Part shown: positions 1-8,680 of the stretch, piece by piece
Position numbering within the stretch: the stretch's first letter is position 1
How the letters are laid out: each line of letters starts with the position of its first letter
Assembly: GCA_050313895.1 (NCBI GenBank)
Contig: JBNPMI010000001.1
Length of the DNA: 64,000 nt
Strand: one strand, 5' to 3'
DNA from: JALFST01 sp022779285
Lineage (GTDB): Bacteria; Bacillota; Clostridia; Tissierellales; Peptoniphilaceae
The notes under the pieces: model-generated
Told to the model about the DNA's origin: nothing
The model's database searches: none
Seen by the model: the letters and a program-made list of their open reading frames with translations, nothing else
Made by a program: the position numbers and the translations under genes

Positions 1-950
1 CCGGAAATATAGTCCATCACCTTCATTTCCGGAGAATCCTCTCTGTCCTCGTAAATGATATGATGATCCGCAGGCATTGCCTCCGGATGCTCCAGAAGGT
101 ACTGAAAAAGATCGGTAATGATATGCTCCAGCTTGCGATTTTCACCTTTGATCATTTCGTTGGTATACACCCTGTCAAACATGAATCCCCGCAATTCGCG
201 GAGAGCGCCTTGATACGGCTCCTCCATTCGAATTTCGGGCTGATCCATACTGGCACGAACCACTGCATGGACAAGGGCTGAAATTCTTTCTGATGAGTTT
301 TTTCCGAGGATCTCCACACACTCCTTGGGAAGATCTTCCTCGCGCAGCACTCCGGCGCGAATCGAGTCATCGATATCATGATTTACATAAGCAATGCGAT
401 CCGCAAACTTCAGGATTCTTCCCTCAAGAGTAGCCGCCTGATTGCTTCCGCTGTGATTTGCAATCCCATCCAGCACCTCCCATGTAAGATTCAAACCCGC
501 CACATGAGGCGTGCGTGCACGAGATTCTACAATGCTGAGCATGCGAACGGATTCCTGAGCATGGTGAAAGCCCGGCATGATTTTTTGAAGAATATGCTCC
601 CCCGCATGTCCGAAAGGAGTATGTCCCACATCATGGCCCATTGCCATCGCCTCGGTCAGATCCTCGTTGAGGCGCAAAGCACGCGCGATCGTCCGCGCGA
701 TCTGCCCGACCTCCAGCGTGTGAGTAAGACGCGTGCGATAATGATCCCCCTCCGGAGAGATGAACACCTGCGTTTTGTGCTTCAGTCGCCGAAAGCATTT
801 CGAATGCAGGATTCGATCTCGATCTCTCTGAAAGCAGGTTCGATATGGATCCTCCACCTCCGGAATCGAACGTCCCTTTGTTTGAGACGCACGAACGGCA
901 TAGGGAGACAACAGCATCTCTTCATTATGCTCAATCTGTTCGCGAATCAT
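1..950 (-). CDS. dgt: dGTPase-like HD-domain triphosphohydrolase, 3' end cut by window edge
   Basis: Predicted deoxyguanosinetriphosphate triphosphohydrolase, hydrolysing dGTP to deoxyguanosine and triphosphate in nucleotide-pool control. About 316 codons are visible and the frame stays open to position 1; family members run about 330-340 residues, so only the extreme C-terminus is missing. HD-family metal ligands are visible: the His of HTLEV near residue 77 and the His-Asp pair in GHDVGHTPFGH (about 105-115). The last visible residues, EMKVMDYIS, match the conserved C-terminal region. The start is ATG at 948-950, preceded by an AGGAGGT site that overlaps the glyS stop, so translation is coupled. 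It is the last visible gene of the phoH-to-dgt block; in relatives dnaG and rpoD often follow. The dNTP specificity cannot be read from sequence. Confidence 0.9.
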   Translation of the reverse strand, partial: MIREQIEHNEEMLLSPYAVRASQTKGRSIPEVEDPYRTCFQRDRDRILHSKCFRRLKHKTQVFISPEGDHYRTRLTHTLEVGQIARTIARALRLNEDLTEAMAMGHDVGHTPFGHAGEHILQKIMPGFHHAQESVRMLSIVESRARTPHVAGLNLTWEVLDGIANHSGSNQAATLEGRILKFADRIAYVNHDIDDSIRAGVLREEDLPKECVEILGKNSSERISALVHAVVRASMDQPEIRMEEPYQGALRELRGFMFDRVYTNEMIKGENRKLEHIITDLFQYLLEHPEAMPADHHIIYEDREDSPEMKVMDYIS

Positions 951-958
951 GATACCTC

Positions 959-3040
959 CTACGCTCTGTTTTCTCTGACAACAAGCTGCGGCGTAAGTAT
1001 CTGGCGGATCAAATGACTGACACGAGCCAGCATAGCGAGCCGGCTTCTACGAAGAGCCTCGTCCTCTACAAGGATCATTGTCTGATCCATGTACGAATTG
1101 ATCACGATCATCCAATGTCCCAAAAGCTCCAGGGCATCTGAAAAATGATCCGAGCGAATTGCGGCTTTCACCGCTTCCTCTCTCTCGAGAGAATTCAGCA
1201 TGACCTGATCCTCTTCCTGTAAAACGGATGGATTCACTTCCATGGAATCCGCATTTTTGGCCATGCTGTCCACACGGATGAATCCCGTAATCAAAGTATC
1301 CTCCGGATCTGTCTCCGCCAGCTCGGAAAGTGCATTCAGCTTTTGGCGATAAACCAGAAGATCCGTGCTTTCCGAATCCATAACAGCATCGATCAGATCA
1401 TAGCGATATCCGTTTTCCCGAAATTTATTCTTCAGGCGTCCGCACATAAACTCATTGATATGTCCGATCACCTCGTCATAATCAAATACGAGTCCCTGCT
1501 GCTCGACATAAAACAATAACGCATCCCGGAAAGCGGCCTTGAGATCCATGTGGAATTTGGCGCTGAAGATCATATCAATCATTCCGATGGCAGCACGGCG
1601 CAGGCCGAAAGGATCCTGAGAACCGGTCACTTCAATGCCGATGGCATAAAGACCTGCAATAGTGTCGATTTTATCGGCAAGAGAGAGAATGAGTCCCGAG
1701 GTAGCCTTCGGAAGCTCTCCTCCGGAAACACGGGGCATGTACTGCTCCTCAATCGCTTGAGCCACAATGGGATTTTCTCCGGACTTTTCCGCATAAATGC
1801 GTCCCATGACGCCCTGCAGCTCGGTAAATTCGACCACCATATGCGTAACCAGATCCGCCTTGGAAAGCTCTGCCGCTCTTGCCGCATTTTCTATTGTTTC
1901 CGATCCGCATTGAATGCGTTTCCCGATGGAAGCGGTGAGCTTTTCCAGACGCTCCGATTTCTCACGCATATTGCCCAGCTTTTCATGAAAAATCAACTGA
2001 TCCAGCTGTGATACATATTCGGCAAAAGGAATGGACAAGTCCTGCTGATAGAAAAATTTTGCATCTTCTAATCGCGGTACCAGCACCTTCTCATTGCCTC
2101 TGGCCACATTTTCAATGCCATAGTCATCTCCGTTGCGCACCGAAAGAAAATAAGGAAGAAGACTTCCATTATCATTCACGACCGGGAAATAGCGCTGATG
2201 ATCCTTCATCGGGGTGATCAGAATTTCCTTGGGGAGCTGCAAATAGTCTGCAGGAATCGACCCTAAAAAGACCGTAGGATATTCTACAATATGCACAACC
2301 TCATCCAGCAGCTCCTCATCCATCAAGGGGCTTCCGCCGTGCTCACGAGCAAGACGGTTGAGACCTCGTACGATGATGCTTCTGCGCTCTTTCTCATCCA
2401 CGATCACATAATTTTCCTTTAAGGCCTGCTCATATCCGTCAATGGTAACAATCTCCAGGTCTTTCTTTCCTAAAAATCGATGCCCCTGCGTCCGGTTGGA
2501 AACCGGAATTCCCTCAAAGTCAAAGGGCAGCACCTGATCGTTCCACAAGGAGACGATCCAGCGAATCGGCCTTAAAAACTGAATGCTTTTCCCTCCCCAG
2601 CGCATCGCACGAGGCGCCGAGATATGACGAATGGAATCAGGTATGACTTTTGCCAGTACGGAATCGATGGAAATCGCTTCCCTTTGCATGCGAACAAAAA
2701 CATAATCATCCTTGCCGTTATTCTCAATAAATGTGTCCTCAAGCCTGACCCCTTTGCCTCTGAGAAAGCCCAGAAGCGCCTTTGTGGGTTGCCCGCTTTC
2801 GTCATATGCCGCCTTTTTGGAAGGGCCGCGTACAATCTCCTCCCGCTTGCCCTCGGTCTCCTCGATATCCTGAAGCCAAATAGCAAAACGACGAGGCGTA
2901 GACTCGATTCGAAGAGTGCCGATATGCAATCCCGCATCCTTTAGCCCACGGGAGATATTATTGACCAATTGTTCCTTTGTCGAAGCGATGTAACGGGAAG
3001 GATACTCCTCTACGCCGATTTCTAACAAATATTTATTCAT
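959..3040 (-). CDS. glyS: Glycyl-tRNA synthetase beta subunit
   Basis: Beta chain (693 aa, usual length) of the bacterial alpha2beta2 glycyl-tRNA synthetase, which charges tRNA-Gly in the cytoplasm. The N-terminus begins LLEIGVEEYPSRYI, the characteristic opening of the family. The beta subunit supplies tRNA binding and anticodon recognition through its HD-like and C-terminal domains. The start at 3040 overlaps the end of glyQ by 8 bases, so the subunits are translationally coupled. No T-box leader is visible before the glyQS pair; expression appears to come from the phoH promoter far upstream. Confidence 0.97.
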   Translation of the reverse strand: MNKYLLEIGVEEYPSRYIASTKEQLVNNISRGLKDAGLHIGTLRIESTPRRFAIWLQDIEETEGKREEIVRGPSKKAAYDESGQPTKALLGFLRGKGVRLEDTFIENNGKDDYVFVRMQREAISIDSVLAKVIPDSIRHISAPRAMRWGGKSIQFLRPIRWIVSLWNDQVLPFDFEGIPVSNRTQGHRFLGKKDLEIVTIDGYEQALKENYVIVDEKERRSIIVRGLNRLAREHGGSPLMDEELLDEVVHIVEYPTVFLGSIPADYLQLPKEILITPMKDHQRYFPVVNDNGSLLPYFLSVRNGDDYGIENVARGNEKVLVPRLEDAKFFYQQDLSIPFAEYVSQLDQLIFHEKLGNMREKSERLEKLTASIGKRIQCGSETIENAARAAELSKADLVTHMVVEFTELQGVMGRIYAEKSGENPIVAQAIEEQYMPRVSGGELPKATSGLILSLADKIDTIAGLYAIGIEVTGSQDPFGLRRAAIGMIDMIFSAKFHMDLKAAFRDALLFYVEQQGLVFDYDEVIGHINEFMCGRLKNKFRENGYRYDLIDAVMDSESTDLLVYRQKLNALSELAETDPEDTLITGFIRVDSMAKNADSMEVNPSVLQEEDQVMLNSLEREEAVKAAIRSDHFSDALELLGHWMIVINSYMDQTMILVEDEALRRSRLAMLARVSHLIRQILTPQLVVRENRA

Positions 3041-3923
3041 GATTGCTCTCTTCCTTCGTATGCATGAGAGGAAAATTCATCTCTTCACGACACTGAACAT
3101 ACTCCTTTGCCACCTCGCGTGCCATATCACGAACGCGGGCAATATAGTGACTACGCTCCGATACTGCAATCGCACCCCGTGCATCCAAAACATTAAAAGT
3201 ATGGGAGCATTTCAAAACATAATCATACGCCGGATATATCAGATGATTTTCAATTTGAGCCTTTGCCTCCCGCTCATATTGTTCAAAGAGCGTGCGCAGA
3301 AGCTCGACATCAGCGGTTTCAAAAGAATATTTGGAATTCTCATATTCCTGCTGACGAAAAATATCGCCGTATTTCAGCTGATCATTCCACTGTAAGTCAA
3401 AGACGTTGTCCACACCCTGGATATACATAGCGATACGCTCCAGGCCCATGGTAACTTCTCCGGATTCCGGGCTCAAGGACAATCCGCCCACCTGCTGAAA
3501 ATAGGTGAACTGTGTGATTTCCATGCCGTCCAGCCAAACCTCCCAGCCGACACCCCACGCACCCAGAGTAGGAGATTCCCAGTTATCCTCAACAAATCGA
3601 ATGTCATGCTCGCGCGGATGAATTCCGATGACCTCCAGGCTCTTTAAATAGAGGTCCTGAATATCCTCCGGCGCAGGCTTCAGCAAAATCTGCAGCTGAT
3701 GATGTTGATAAAGCCGGTTCGGATTTTCCCCGTATCTTCCGTCCGCCGGTCTGCGGCTCGGCTCTACGTATACGGCTTTCCACGGCTCCGGACCCAGCGC
3801 GCGCAGAAAAGTATTGGGGTTCATTGTACCGGCGCCTTTCTCAACATCATAGGGTTCCAGCACAGCGCAGCCTTGCTGCGCCCAATACTGCGTCAATTTT
3901 GAAATCATCTCTTGTAGATTCAT
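3033..3923 (-). CDS. glyQ: Glycyl-tRNA synthetase alpha subunit
   Basis: Catalytic alpha chain (296 aa, normal length) of the tetrameric glycyl-tRNA synthetase, forming glycyl-adenylate. Class II features are visible: the N-terminal region with YWAQQGC and VEKGAGTMNP, and YVEPSRRPADGRYGENPNR around residues 50-70. The ATG at 3923 follows a GAGGA ribosome binding site. Only 27 bases separate it from recO, so there is no room for the T-box riboswitch that often controls glyQS in Firmicutes. Confidence 0.97.
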   Translation of the reverse strand: MNLQEMISKLTQYWAQQGCAVLEPYDVEKGAGTMNPNTFLRALGPEPWKAVYVEPSRRPADGRYGENPNRLYQHHQLQILLKPAPEDIQDLYLKSLEVIGIHPREHDIRFVEDNWESPTLGAWGVGWEVWLDGMEITQFTYFQQVGGLSLSPESGEVTMGLERIAMYIQGVDNVFDLQWNDQLKYGDIFRQQEYENSKYSFETADVELLRTLFEQYEREAKAQIENHLIYPAYDYVLKCSHTFNVLDARGAIAVSERSHYIARVRDMAREVAKEYVQCREEMNFPLMHTKEESNHE

Positions 3924-3950
3924 ATATCCTCCTCGTAGTCACCGCAGATT

Positions 3951-4715
3951 TTACCACAAAACAGCAAGTCGTTGCAGTATTGCGAGCGATTTGAAGTGTT
4001 GTTTCCCGGTATGCGTCTGAAAATACTCCAGTGTGATCCGAAAAGCCCCTTGATAGAGCTCCCTTTTTCCGGATGCCGCAGTCTGCTCCAGGTCCTGAAG
4101 CGGCTGTGTGATGTATGCACAGATTTCCTCGTAAATGGGCTTTGCCATATATTTTGCACTCTGCACCTCCCTGTGATCCTCACAAAAAACACCGCCTGAC
4201 GCAATATCAAAAAAAACGGATGAAGGATTCATACGCTTTCCGCACTCCAGGCAGGCTCCGAGCGTTGGGCGAAATCCCAGAAAACTTGCCATTTTCATCA
4301 AAAAAGCGCTCAGCAGCCGTATAGGAGCCGCATCAGCGGCGTCCTCAAGAACCATCAGAAACCTCTGCAAAAGCGCATAAATGCCGGAATCCGGTTCTCG
4401 TTCCGGCAGGATGCCCATCGCTTCCACCGCCATTTGCGCACAGGCAAGCCGCATGGGTCGTCTTCTCAGCCCCAAATGCGCTTCCTGAATTTGACCGTCG
4501 CGAATATATAAAAGCGATCGCCCCTCCTGAAGCTGGAAGGTTCCCTCCATAAAGGGCTCCGTAAGATTCAAAACCCGACTTTTATTGCGCCTGGCACCTC
4601 GGGCAATAAAAGAGAGCTGCCCTTCCTCCTTCGTGAAAAGCCGGACAATACGCGAAGAATCCTGAATATCATACGCTGTGAGCACGATCCCGTGCAGATG
4701 ATCCCCGCTAAGCAT
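3951..4715 (-). CDS. recO: DNA repair protein RecO
   Basis: Recombination mediator of the RecFOR pathway; it binds ssDNA and RecR and helps load RecA at gaps. The protein (about 254 aa) shows the N-terminal OB-fold (GIVLTAYDIQDSSRIVRLFT) and a C-terminal segment with C-x2-C (LGACLECGKR) and a later CEDH, consistent with the zinc-binding motif of RecO. The ATG at 4715 lies inside the last codons of the era part of the upstream fusion gene; a TTG at 4718 is an alternative. The order era-recO-glyQ is conserved in many Firmicutes. Confidence 0.9.
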   Translation of the reverse strand: MLSGDHLHGIVLTAYDIQDSSRIVRLFTKEEGQLSFIARGARRNKSRVLNLTEPFMEGTFQLQEGRSLLYIRDGQIQEAHLGLRRRPMRLACAQMAVEAMGILPEREPDSGIYALLQRFLMVLEDAADAAPIRLLSAFLMKMASFLGFRPTLGACLECGKRMNPSSVFFDIASGGVFCEDHREVQSAKYMAKPIYEEICAYITQPLQDLEQTAASGKRELYQGAFRITLEYFQTHTGKQHFKSLAILQRLAVLW

Positions 4716-6075
4716 CAAAGCCCAACCTTTTTACACGATTCTGACTTCTTCTCCAATTCTTATCCACCTTTACCCAAAGCTTCAGATTGACATGGGAATC
4801 TAAAAGAGCCTCAATCTCCTTGCGGGACTCTTTGCCGATGCGGGCAAGCATCTGTCCGCCCTTTCCGATGACCATGCCCTTATGAGACTCCTTTTCGACA
4901 TAGATTGTTGCATAAATATCACAGATCGGCTGATGATCCCGATATTTCATCTGATCAATCGAAACATGGATACCGTGAGGGATTTCTTCCTGCATGTTTT
5001 TCAGGCATTTCTCACGAATGAATTCCGTAATTAAAAATCGTTCGCTGCGATCGGTGACCATCTCCTGCGGATAGTACATCGGCCCCTCCGGCAAATAACG
5101 GGCTACCGCAGAGAGGACGGTATCCAAATGATCGCCTCGAAGCGCGGAGATCGGAAGAATTTCCCGAAAAATCCCCAATTGTCTCAGCTCTTCCTTTCGT
5201 TCCTCCATCCTTTGCGGCTCAGCCTCATCCGCCTTATTGATTATGAGGAGAATGGGTGTGTCCTGTAATTTTTGTAATTTTTCCAAAATCAAGGTCTCGA
5301 GTCGCCCCGTCGGCTCCGTATCCGTCACATAGAGTACGACGTCCACTCCATTCAACGCGTCTGCGGAGATCCGCAGCATGGCCTCACCCAACTCGTTTTT
5401 GGGAATCTGCACGCCGGGTGTATCCAAAAAAATCGCCTGCATTTTTTCGTCCGTATAGATCAGGCGAAGCTCATTTCGCGTGGTCTGCGCTTTATTCGAT
5501 ATAATGGATAGCTTCTGTCCTAAAAGCGCATTGAGAAGTGTGGATTTTCCGACATTCGGTCTTCCGATCACGGTACAATACCCCGAATGAAAGCCCTCTC
5601 TTTCCCGGAGACGCGGCAAATCGACGGCGCGCATCACACCTTCCTCGTGCGCGCGCATACGTTTTTTTTCTTCCTCCTCCATGTGGTCATAGCCGAGAAG
5701 ATGCAGGAGAGAATGAATCGTCAGGTAAATCATCTCTCTTTCCTCCGAATGACCGTATTCGGCCGCCTGACTGCGCACGCGATCCATGTTGATCACGATA
5801 TCGCCGAGGATGTTCAGCTGTCCCCTTCTTTTCAAGGCTTCAATATCACAGGCTTCATGGATGGGAAAGCTCAGCACATCCGTTTCCTGATCAACGCCGC
5901 GGTATTCATAATTGAGCTTATGAATTTCCTCCGAGCCTACAAAAGAAACGGAGATTTCCGCGTCATCCTGCACGCCCTCCTGTTCCAGAGCTGCCGCCAG
6001 CGCGCATTCTATTTGCATCTCGATTTGTTTCGTCAGGACAAAGGACGGATCTCTGACATCCATTGCTACATTCAT
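4708..6075 (-). CDS. YbeY endoribonuclease fused to GTPase Era
   Basis: A single 455-residue reading frame joins two ribosome-maturation factors that are normally encoded by adjacent genes. Residues about 1-155 are YbeY, a zinc-dependent endoribonuclease acting in 16S rRNA 3'-end processing, with the metal motif HSLLHLLGYDH at 121-131. Residues about 161-455 are Era, a Ras-like GTPase that binds the 16S rRNA 3' end: G1 GRPNVGKS at 171-178, DTPG and NKAD downstream, and a C-terminal KH domain (GMVIGKGGQMLARIGKE). All catalytic motifs of both halves are present and the linker is short (about 150-162). The ATG at 6075 overlaps the phoH stop as ATGA, implying coupled translation. The diacylglycerol kinase and cytidine deaminase genes that often sit in this block are absent. 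Confidence 0.93.
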   Translation of the reverse strand: MNVAMDVRDPSFVLTKQIEMQIECALAAALEQEGVQDDAEISVSFVGSEEIHKLNYEYRGVDQETDVLSFPIHEACDIEALKRRGQLNILGDIVINMDRVRSQAAEYGHSEEREMIYLTIHSLLHLLGYDHMEEEEKKRMRAHEEGVMRAVDLPRLREREGFHSGYCTVIGRPNVGKSTLLNALLGQKLSIISNKAQTTRNELRLIYTDEKMQAIFLDTPGVQIPKNELGEAMLRISADALNGVDVVLYVTDTEPTGRLETLILEKLQKLQDTPILLIINKADEAEPQRMEERKEELRQLGIFREILPISALRGDHLDTVLSAVARYLPEGPMYYPQEMVTDRSERFLITEFIREKCLKNMQEEIPHGIHVSIDQMKYRDHQPICDIYATIYVEKESHKGMVIGKGGQMLARIGKESRKEIEALLDSHVNLKLWVKVDKNWRRSQNRVKRLGFDA

Positions 6076-7055
6076 TTTTTCTTCTCCGATGTGTTTTTTT
6101 CATAACGCTCAAATGCTTCGATGACCCTTTGCACAAGCGGATGCCGCACCACGTCTGCTTTCTGAAATTCACAAAACTCTACACCCTTGACGTCCTTGAG
6201 AATATGCTGAATGGTCTTAAGGCCCGATGTTTTTCCTGACGGGAGATCCACCTGTGTCACATCGCCCGTGATTACCGCCTTCGACCCGTAACCCATCCGC
6301 GTCAGGAACATCTTCATCTGCGCCGTTGTAGTGTTTTGTGCCTCATCCAGAATAATAAAGGAATGATCCAGCGTCCTGCCGCGCATATATGCGAGCGGAG
6401 CCACCTCAATCTGCCCTCGTTCCTTATATTTTATATAATTATCCGGTCCCAGCATTTCGTAGAGCGCATCATATAGCGGTCTGAGATAGGGATCGATCTT
6501 TTCCTGCAAATCTCCCGGCAGAAATCCCAAGCTTTCTCCCGCTTCCACCGCAGGTCTTGTGAGTATGATACGATTGACCTCATTACTTTTAAATGCTTTG
6601 ATTGCCATGGCTACCGCAAGATATGTCTTTCCCGTACCCGCCGGCCCGATCCCGAAGGTGAAACCGTTGTTCTTGATGGCATCCACATATTGCTTTTGTC
6701 CCAATGTTTTTGCGCGGATCGGCTTTCCCTGCGCAGTCGATAAAATCACGCCCTCCAGCATTTGCTGCACGGGAACATCGCTTTGCTGTTGAATCTCAAG
6801 CAAATAACAAACCTCCGGCCTTGTAATAAACCCCTGACGTTGAACAACGGCATACATGCTGTCCAGTACGCTTCTTGCCGCCTCAACCTCTGCCGCTTCT
6901 CCTTTTAGAAGAATCTGTCCGTCCTTCAGACGCATACGGACTCCCAGAAATTCCTGAAAGAGCTTGACATTGCTGTCCAGCTCTCCCAAAAGCGACGCCA
7001 GTTCCTCTGTTGAATGTTCCTTTTGTGTCCAAATCTGTTCCGTATTCAAGCGCAT
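6072..7055 (-). CDS. phoH: PhoH-like ATPase
   Basis: PhoH-family P-loop NTPase (about 327 aa, normal length), a predicted RNA-associated ATPase that usually sits beside ybeY. An N-terminal KH-like segment (VKLFQEFLGVRMRLKDG) precedes the ATPase domain: Walker A GPAGTGKTYL near residue 137 and a Walker B region IILDEAQNTT near 235. It heads the minus-strand operon leading to dgt. The ATG at 7055 abuts the AGGAG site with no spacer, so the TTG two codons later (7049) is a plausible true start. Confidence 0.92.
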   Translation of the reverse strand: MRLNTEQIWTQKEHSTEELASLLGELDSNVKLFQEFLGVRMRLKDGQILLKGEAAEVEAARSVLDSMYAVVQRQGFITRPEVCYLLEIQQQSDVPVQQMLEGVILSTAQGKPIRAKTLGQKQYVDAIKNNGFTFGIGPAGTGKTYLAVAMAIKAFKSNEVNRIILTRPAVEAGESLGFLPGDLQEKIDPYLRPLYDALYEMLGPDNYIKYKERGQIEVAPLAYMRGRTLDHSFIILDEAQNTTTAQMKMFLTRMGYGSKAVITGDVTQVDLPSGKTSGLKTIQHILKDVKGVEFCEFQKADVVRHPLVQRVIEAFERYEKNTSEKKK

Positions 7056-7090
7056 CTCCTCTTCTGTTTTATTGAATTCGTATTTCTATT

Positions 7091-7118
7091 ATTTTACCCG
7101 CATACTTGGATTCTGTAA
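7091..7118 (-). promoter_or_regulatory. Probable promoter of the phoH operon
   Basis: On the minus strand, TTACAG (7113-7118) and TAAAAT (7091-7096) are separated by 16 bases, 36 bp upstream of the phoH start. It would drive phoH through dgt. Confidence 0.5.
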
Positions 7119-7160
7119 AAATGAATTGTTCATTGCGCACCTCCCGGTTTCGTTACAGCA

Positions 7161-7190
7161 TTGTCTTTTTTATTTTCCTTCTCGTATAAT
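7161..7190 (+). promoter_or_regulatory. Probable promoter of the MaoC-like gene
   Basis: TTGTCT (7161-7166) and a perfect TATAAT (7185-7190) with an 18-base spacer lie 70 bp before the ATG at 7261. Confidence 0.6.
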
Positions 7191-7260
7191 TGAGGACTAT
7201 AATAGAGGACAAAATTGAAGCCATGCTTCTATATTGCTCTATGAAAGGAAAAGAAATTTT

Positions 7261-7701
7261 ATGTATTTTGAGGATTATACCGTCGGCGATCAATATTCCA
7301 TTCTTCCGTTTTCACTTTCCGAACAGGAAATCATTGAATTTGCCGAAAAATATGATGCCCGGCCCTTCCACCTGAATCAAAAAGCGGCGGAAAAAACACG
7401 TTTTGGAAAGATCATCGCTTCCGGCTTGCACACCATCTGCGCTGCCTGGGGGCATTGGGTGGAAAGGGTGATCCACGAGGATCATCTTGTTGCAGGACTC
7501 AGCATTGAATCCGCCAAATGGCTTGCACCGGTTTATGCAGACGAGCGTATCACCGGCACCATTGAGGTATCTCATAAGCGACTCTTCTCCAGCGGAAAAG
7601 CCGGCGCTATCACCTGGCGTATGCTCCTGAAAAATGAAGGTGGTGAAGCTGTATTGGAGTATATTGTCACAGGTATGGTGGAAGCCCGCCCCGGCGATTA
7701 A
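7261..7701 (+). CDS. MaoC-type (hotdog fold) dehydratase
   Basis: A 146-residue single hotdog-domain protein of the MaoC/R-specific enoyl-CoA hydratase family. The hydratase signature is visible: an Asp followed by a His (DARPFHLNQKAAEKTRFGKIIASG) around residues 33-55, the usual catalytic D-x4-H arrangement with a downstream Gly/Ser-rich turn (ASGLHT). Such proteins hydrate 2-enoyl-CoA or act on related thioesters; the substrate is not deducible. The ATG at 7261 was chosen over one at 7234 because it has AAAGGAAA about 10 bases upstream and begins the family-typical YFEDYTVGD. It stands alone, ending at a convergent terminator. Confidence 0.85.
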   Translation: MYFEDYTVGDQYSILPFSLSEQEIIEFAEKYDARPFHLNQKAAEKTRFGKIIASGLHTICAAWGHWVERVIHEDHLVAGLSIESAKWLAPVYADERITGTIEVSHKRLFSSGKAGAITWRMLLKNEGGEAVLEYIVTGMVEARPGD

Positions 7702-7716
7702 CTCTATAAGCAAAAC

Positions 7717-7742
7717 AGGGAGAGCGGCTCGCCACTCTCCCT
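7717..7742. terminator. Convergent intrinsic terminator
   Basis: AGGGAGAG and CTCTCCCT arms (with two further GC pairs inside) form a hairpin between the converging MaoC-like gene and superoxide reductase. Confidence 0.7.
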
Positions 7743-7775
7743 ACTTTACAGTATTGATTTATAACTGCACGAAAA

Positions 7776-8147
7776 TCAGGCCTCCGCCTTCCAGAGTCCG
7801 TGCAAATTGCAATGCTCATAAACCTCTACCGGGCCATCCTCCACAACGAAGCTCGCCTTGGGCTCATCCTGCGGTGTGAGAGAGACATACTGCACCTTCT
7901 TGCCCTGAACGACAGCAATAAAATCGATCCAGTGCTCTTCTGTCATCGGATGCAGAACAGAGCCGACCTGAACATGAACCTGATTGCCTTCGCGTGTTAC
8001 CTGGGGAACATGCTTTTCTAAAGCTGCGTCCGTTGTTCCCGCTTTCAAAGCTTCGGTCTCCTGGCCACAGCATACCGGTGTGCAATGACCGACTTCATTG
8101 ACATTCGCATAAAGTGCGCCGCACTTTTCACAAAAATATAGCTTCAT
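7776..8147 (-). CDS. dfx: Desulfoferrodoxin (two-iron superoxide reductase)
   Basis: Reduces superoxide to hydrogen peroxide in the cytoplasm of anaerobes, taking electrons from rubredoxin or ferredoxin. At 123 residues it is the normal two-domain form. The N-terminal desulforedoxin Fe(Cys)4 site is formed by C6, C9, C26 and C27. The catalytic Fe(His)4Cys site is supplied by EKHVPQV, HPMTEEHWI and the C-terminal C-N-L-H. The ATG at 8147 was chosen because AGGAGG lies just upstream and the protein starts exactly at the first domain; a longer open frame upstream has no support. Together with the ferritin-like protein near 25.9 kb it is part of oxygen defence. Confidence 0.95.
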   Translation of the reverse strand: MKLYFCEKCGALYANVNEVGHCTPVCCGQETEALKAGTTDAALEKHVPQVTREGNQVHVQVGSVLHPMTEEHWIDFIAVVQGKKVQYVSLTPQDEPKASFVVEDGPVEVYEHCNLHGLWKAEA

Positions 8148-8604
8148 GATTCCTCCTTCTTTACGTGGGCTTTCCCCAACTATTGTTTTTTTACCCCATT
8201 CCAAGATGTTAAAAAACAAAATTGAAGAAATTCGTTGCATGCGGCAGAAAAATGGAAGCATGACACCTTCTTGAGTAAAATGACAGCCTGAAAAATGAGA
8301 TTTCCCGAGAAAACTCCGAATATGCGTTCAAGGATGGCATACAAAGACGGCATGAAAGGTTTCTCCTTACTGGAATTTTATATATTGTCAACCGGAGCAA
8401 TACGATGTCATACAGAAATCCCGGCACTGCGTTTTCACCTGCGAAAACCATCCTGATTATTCATTACGAAGAAAAAACTGATTGCGTGTGCAAACGAAAC
8501 GATGTCTGCGGGTCGACAGAGGTATCTGTCATTGTCGTTTTCAAGAAGATTCCCGATGATTTGAAAGTATATTCTGTGAAATAAAAAATAGGACAATCAT
8601 TCAA

Positions 8605-8634
8605 TTGACAGTAATTCTCGGAAATGTATATAAT
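8605..8634 (+). promoter_or_regulatory. lexA promoter
   Basis: Consensus TTGACA (8605-8610) and TATAAT (8629-8634) separated by 18 bases, about 45 bp before the lexA ATG. Confidence 0.85.
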
Positions 8635-8640
8635 GAAAAA

Positions 8641-8654
8641 AGAATAAATGTTCG
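8641..8654. promoter_or_regulatory. Candidate LexA operator (SOS box) at lexA
   Basis: GAAT-AAAT-GTTC at 8642-8653, one mismatch from the Firmicute GAAC-N4-GTTC core, starts 7 bases after the -10 box, where bound LexA would block transcription start. It implies autoregulation. Confidence 0.65.
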
Positions 8655-8680
8655 TCACACTCACTCAGGAAAGGACAACT

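Larger units (their letters stand above)
8148..8680. other. Intergenic region between superoxide reductase and lexA
   Basis: A 533-base divergent spacer. Apart from the lexA promoter and operator at its right end I see nothing supportable; the short open frames here lack ribosome binding sites and have low-complexity, unfamiliar translations. Confidence 0.6.

Noticed and set aside
3924..3950. T-box riboswitch expected before glyQS
   Set aside because: Only 27 bases separate recO and glyQ; there is no room and no T-box motif.
8209..8664. Short minus-strand frames between superoxide reductase and lexA
   Set aside because: No ribosome binding sites, Phe/Ser-rich low-quality translations, and one crosses the clear lexA promoter.
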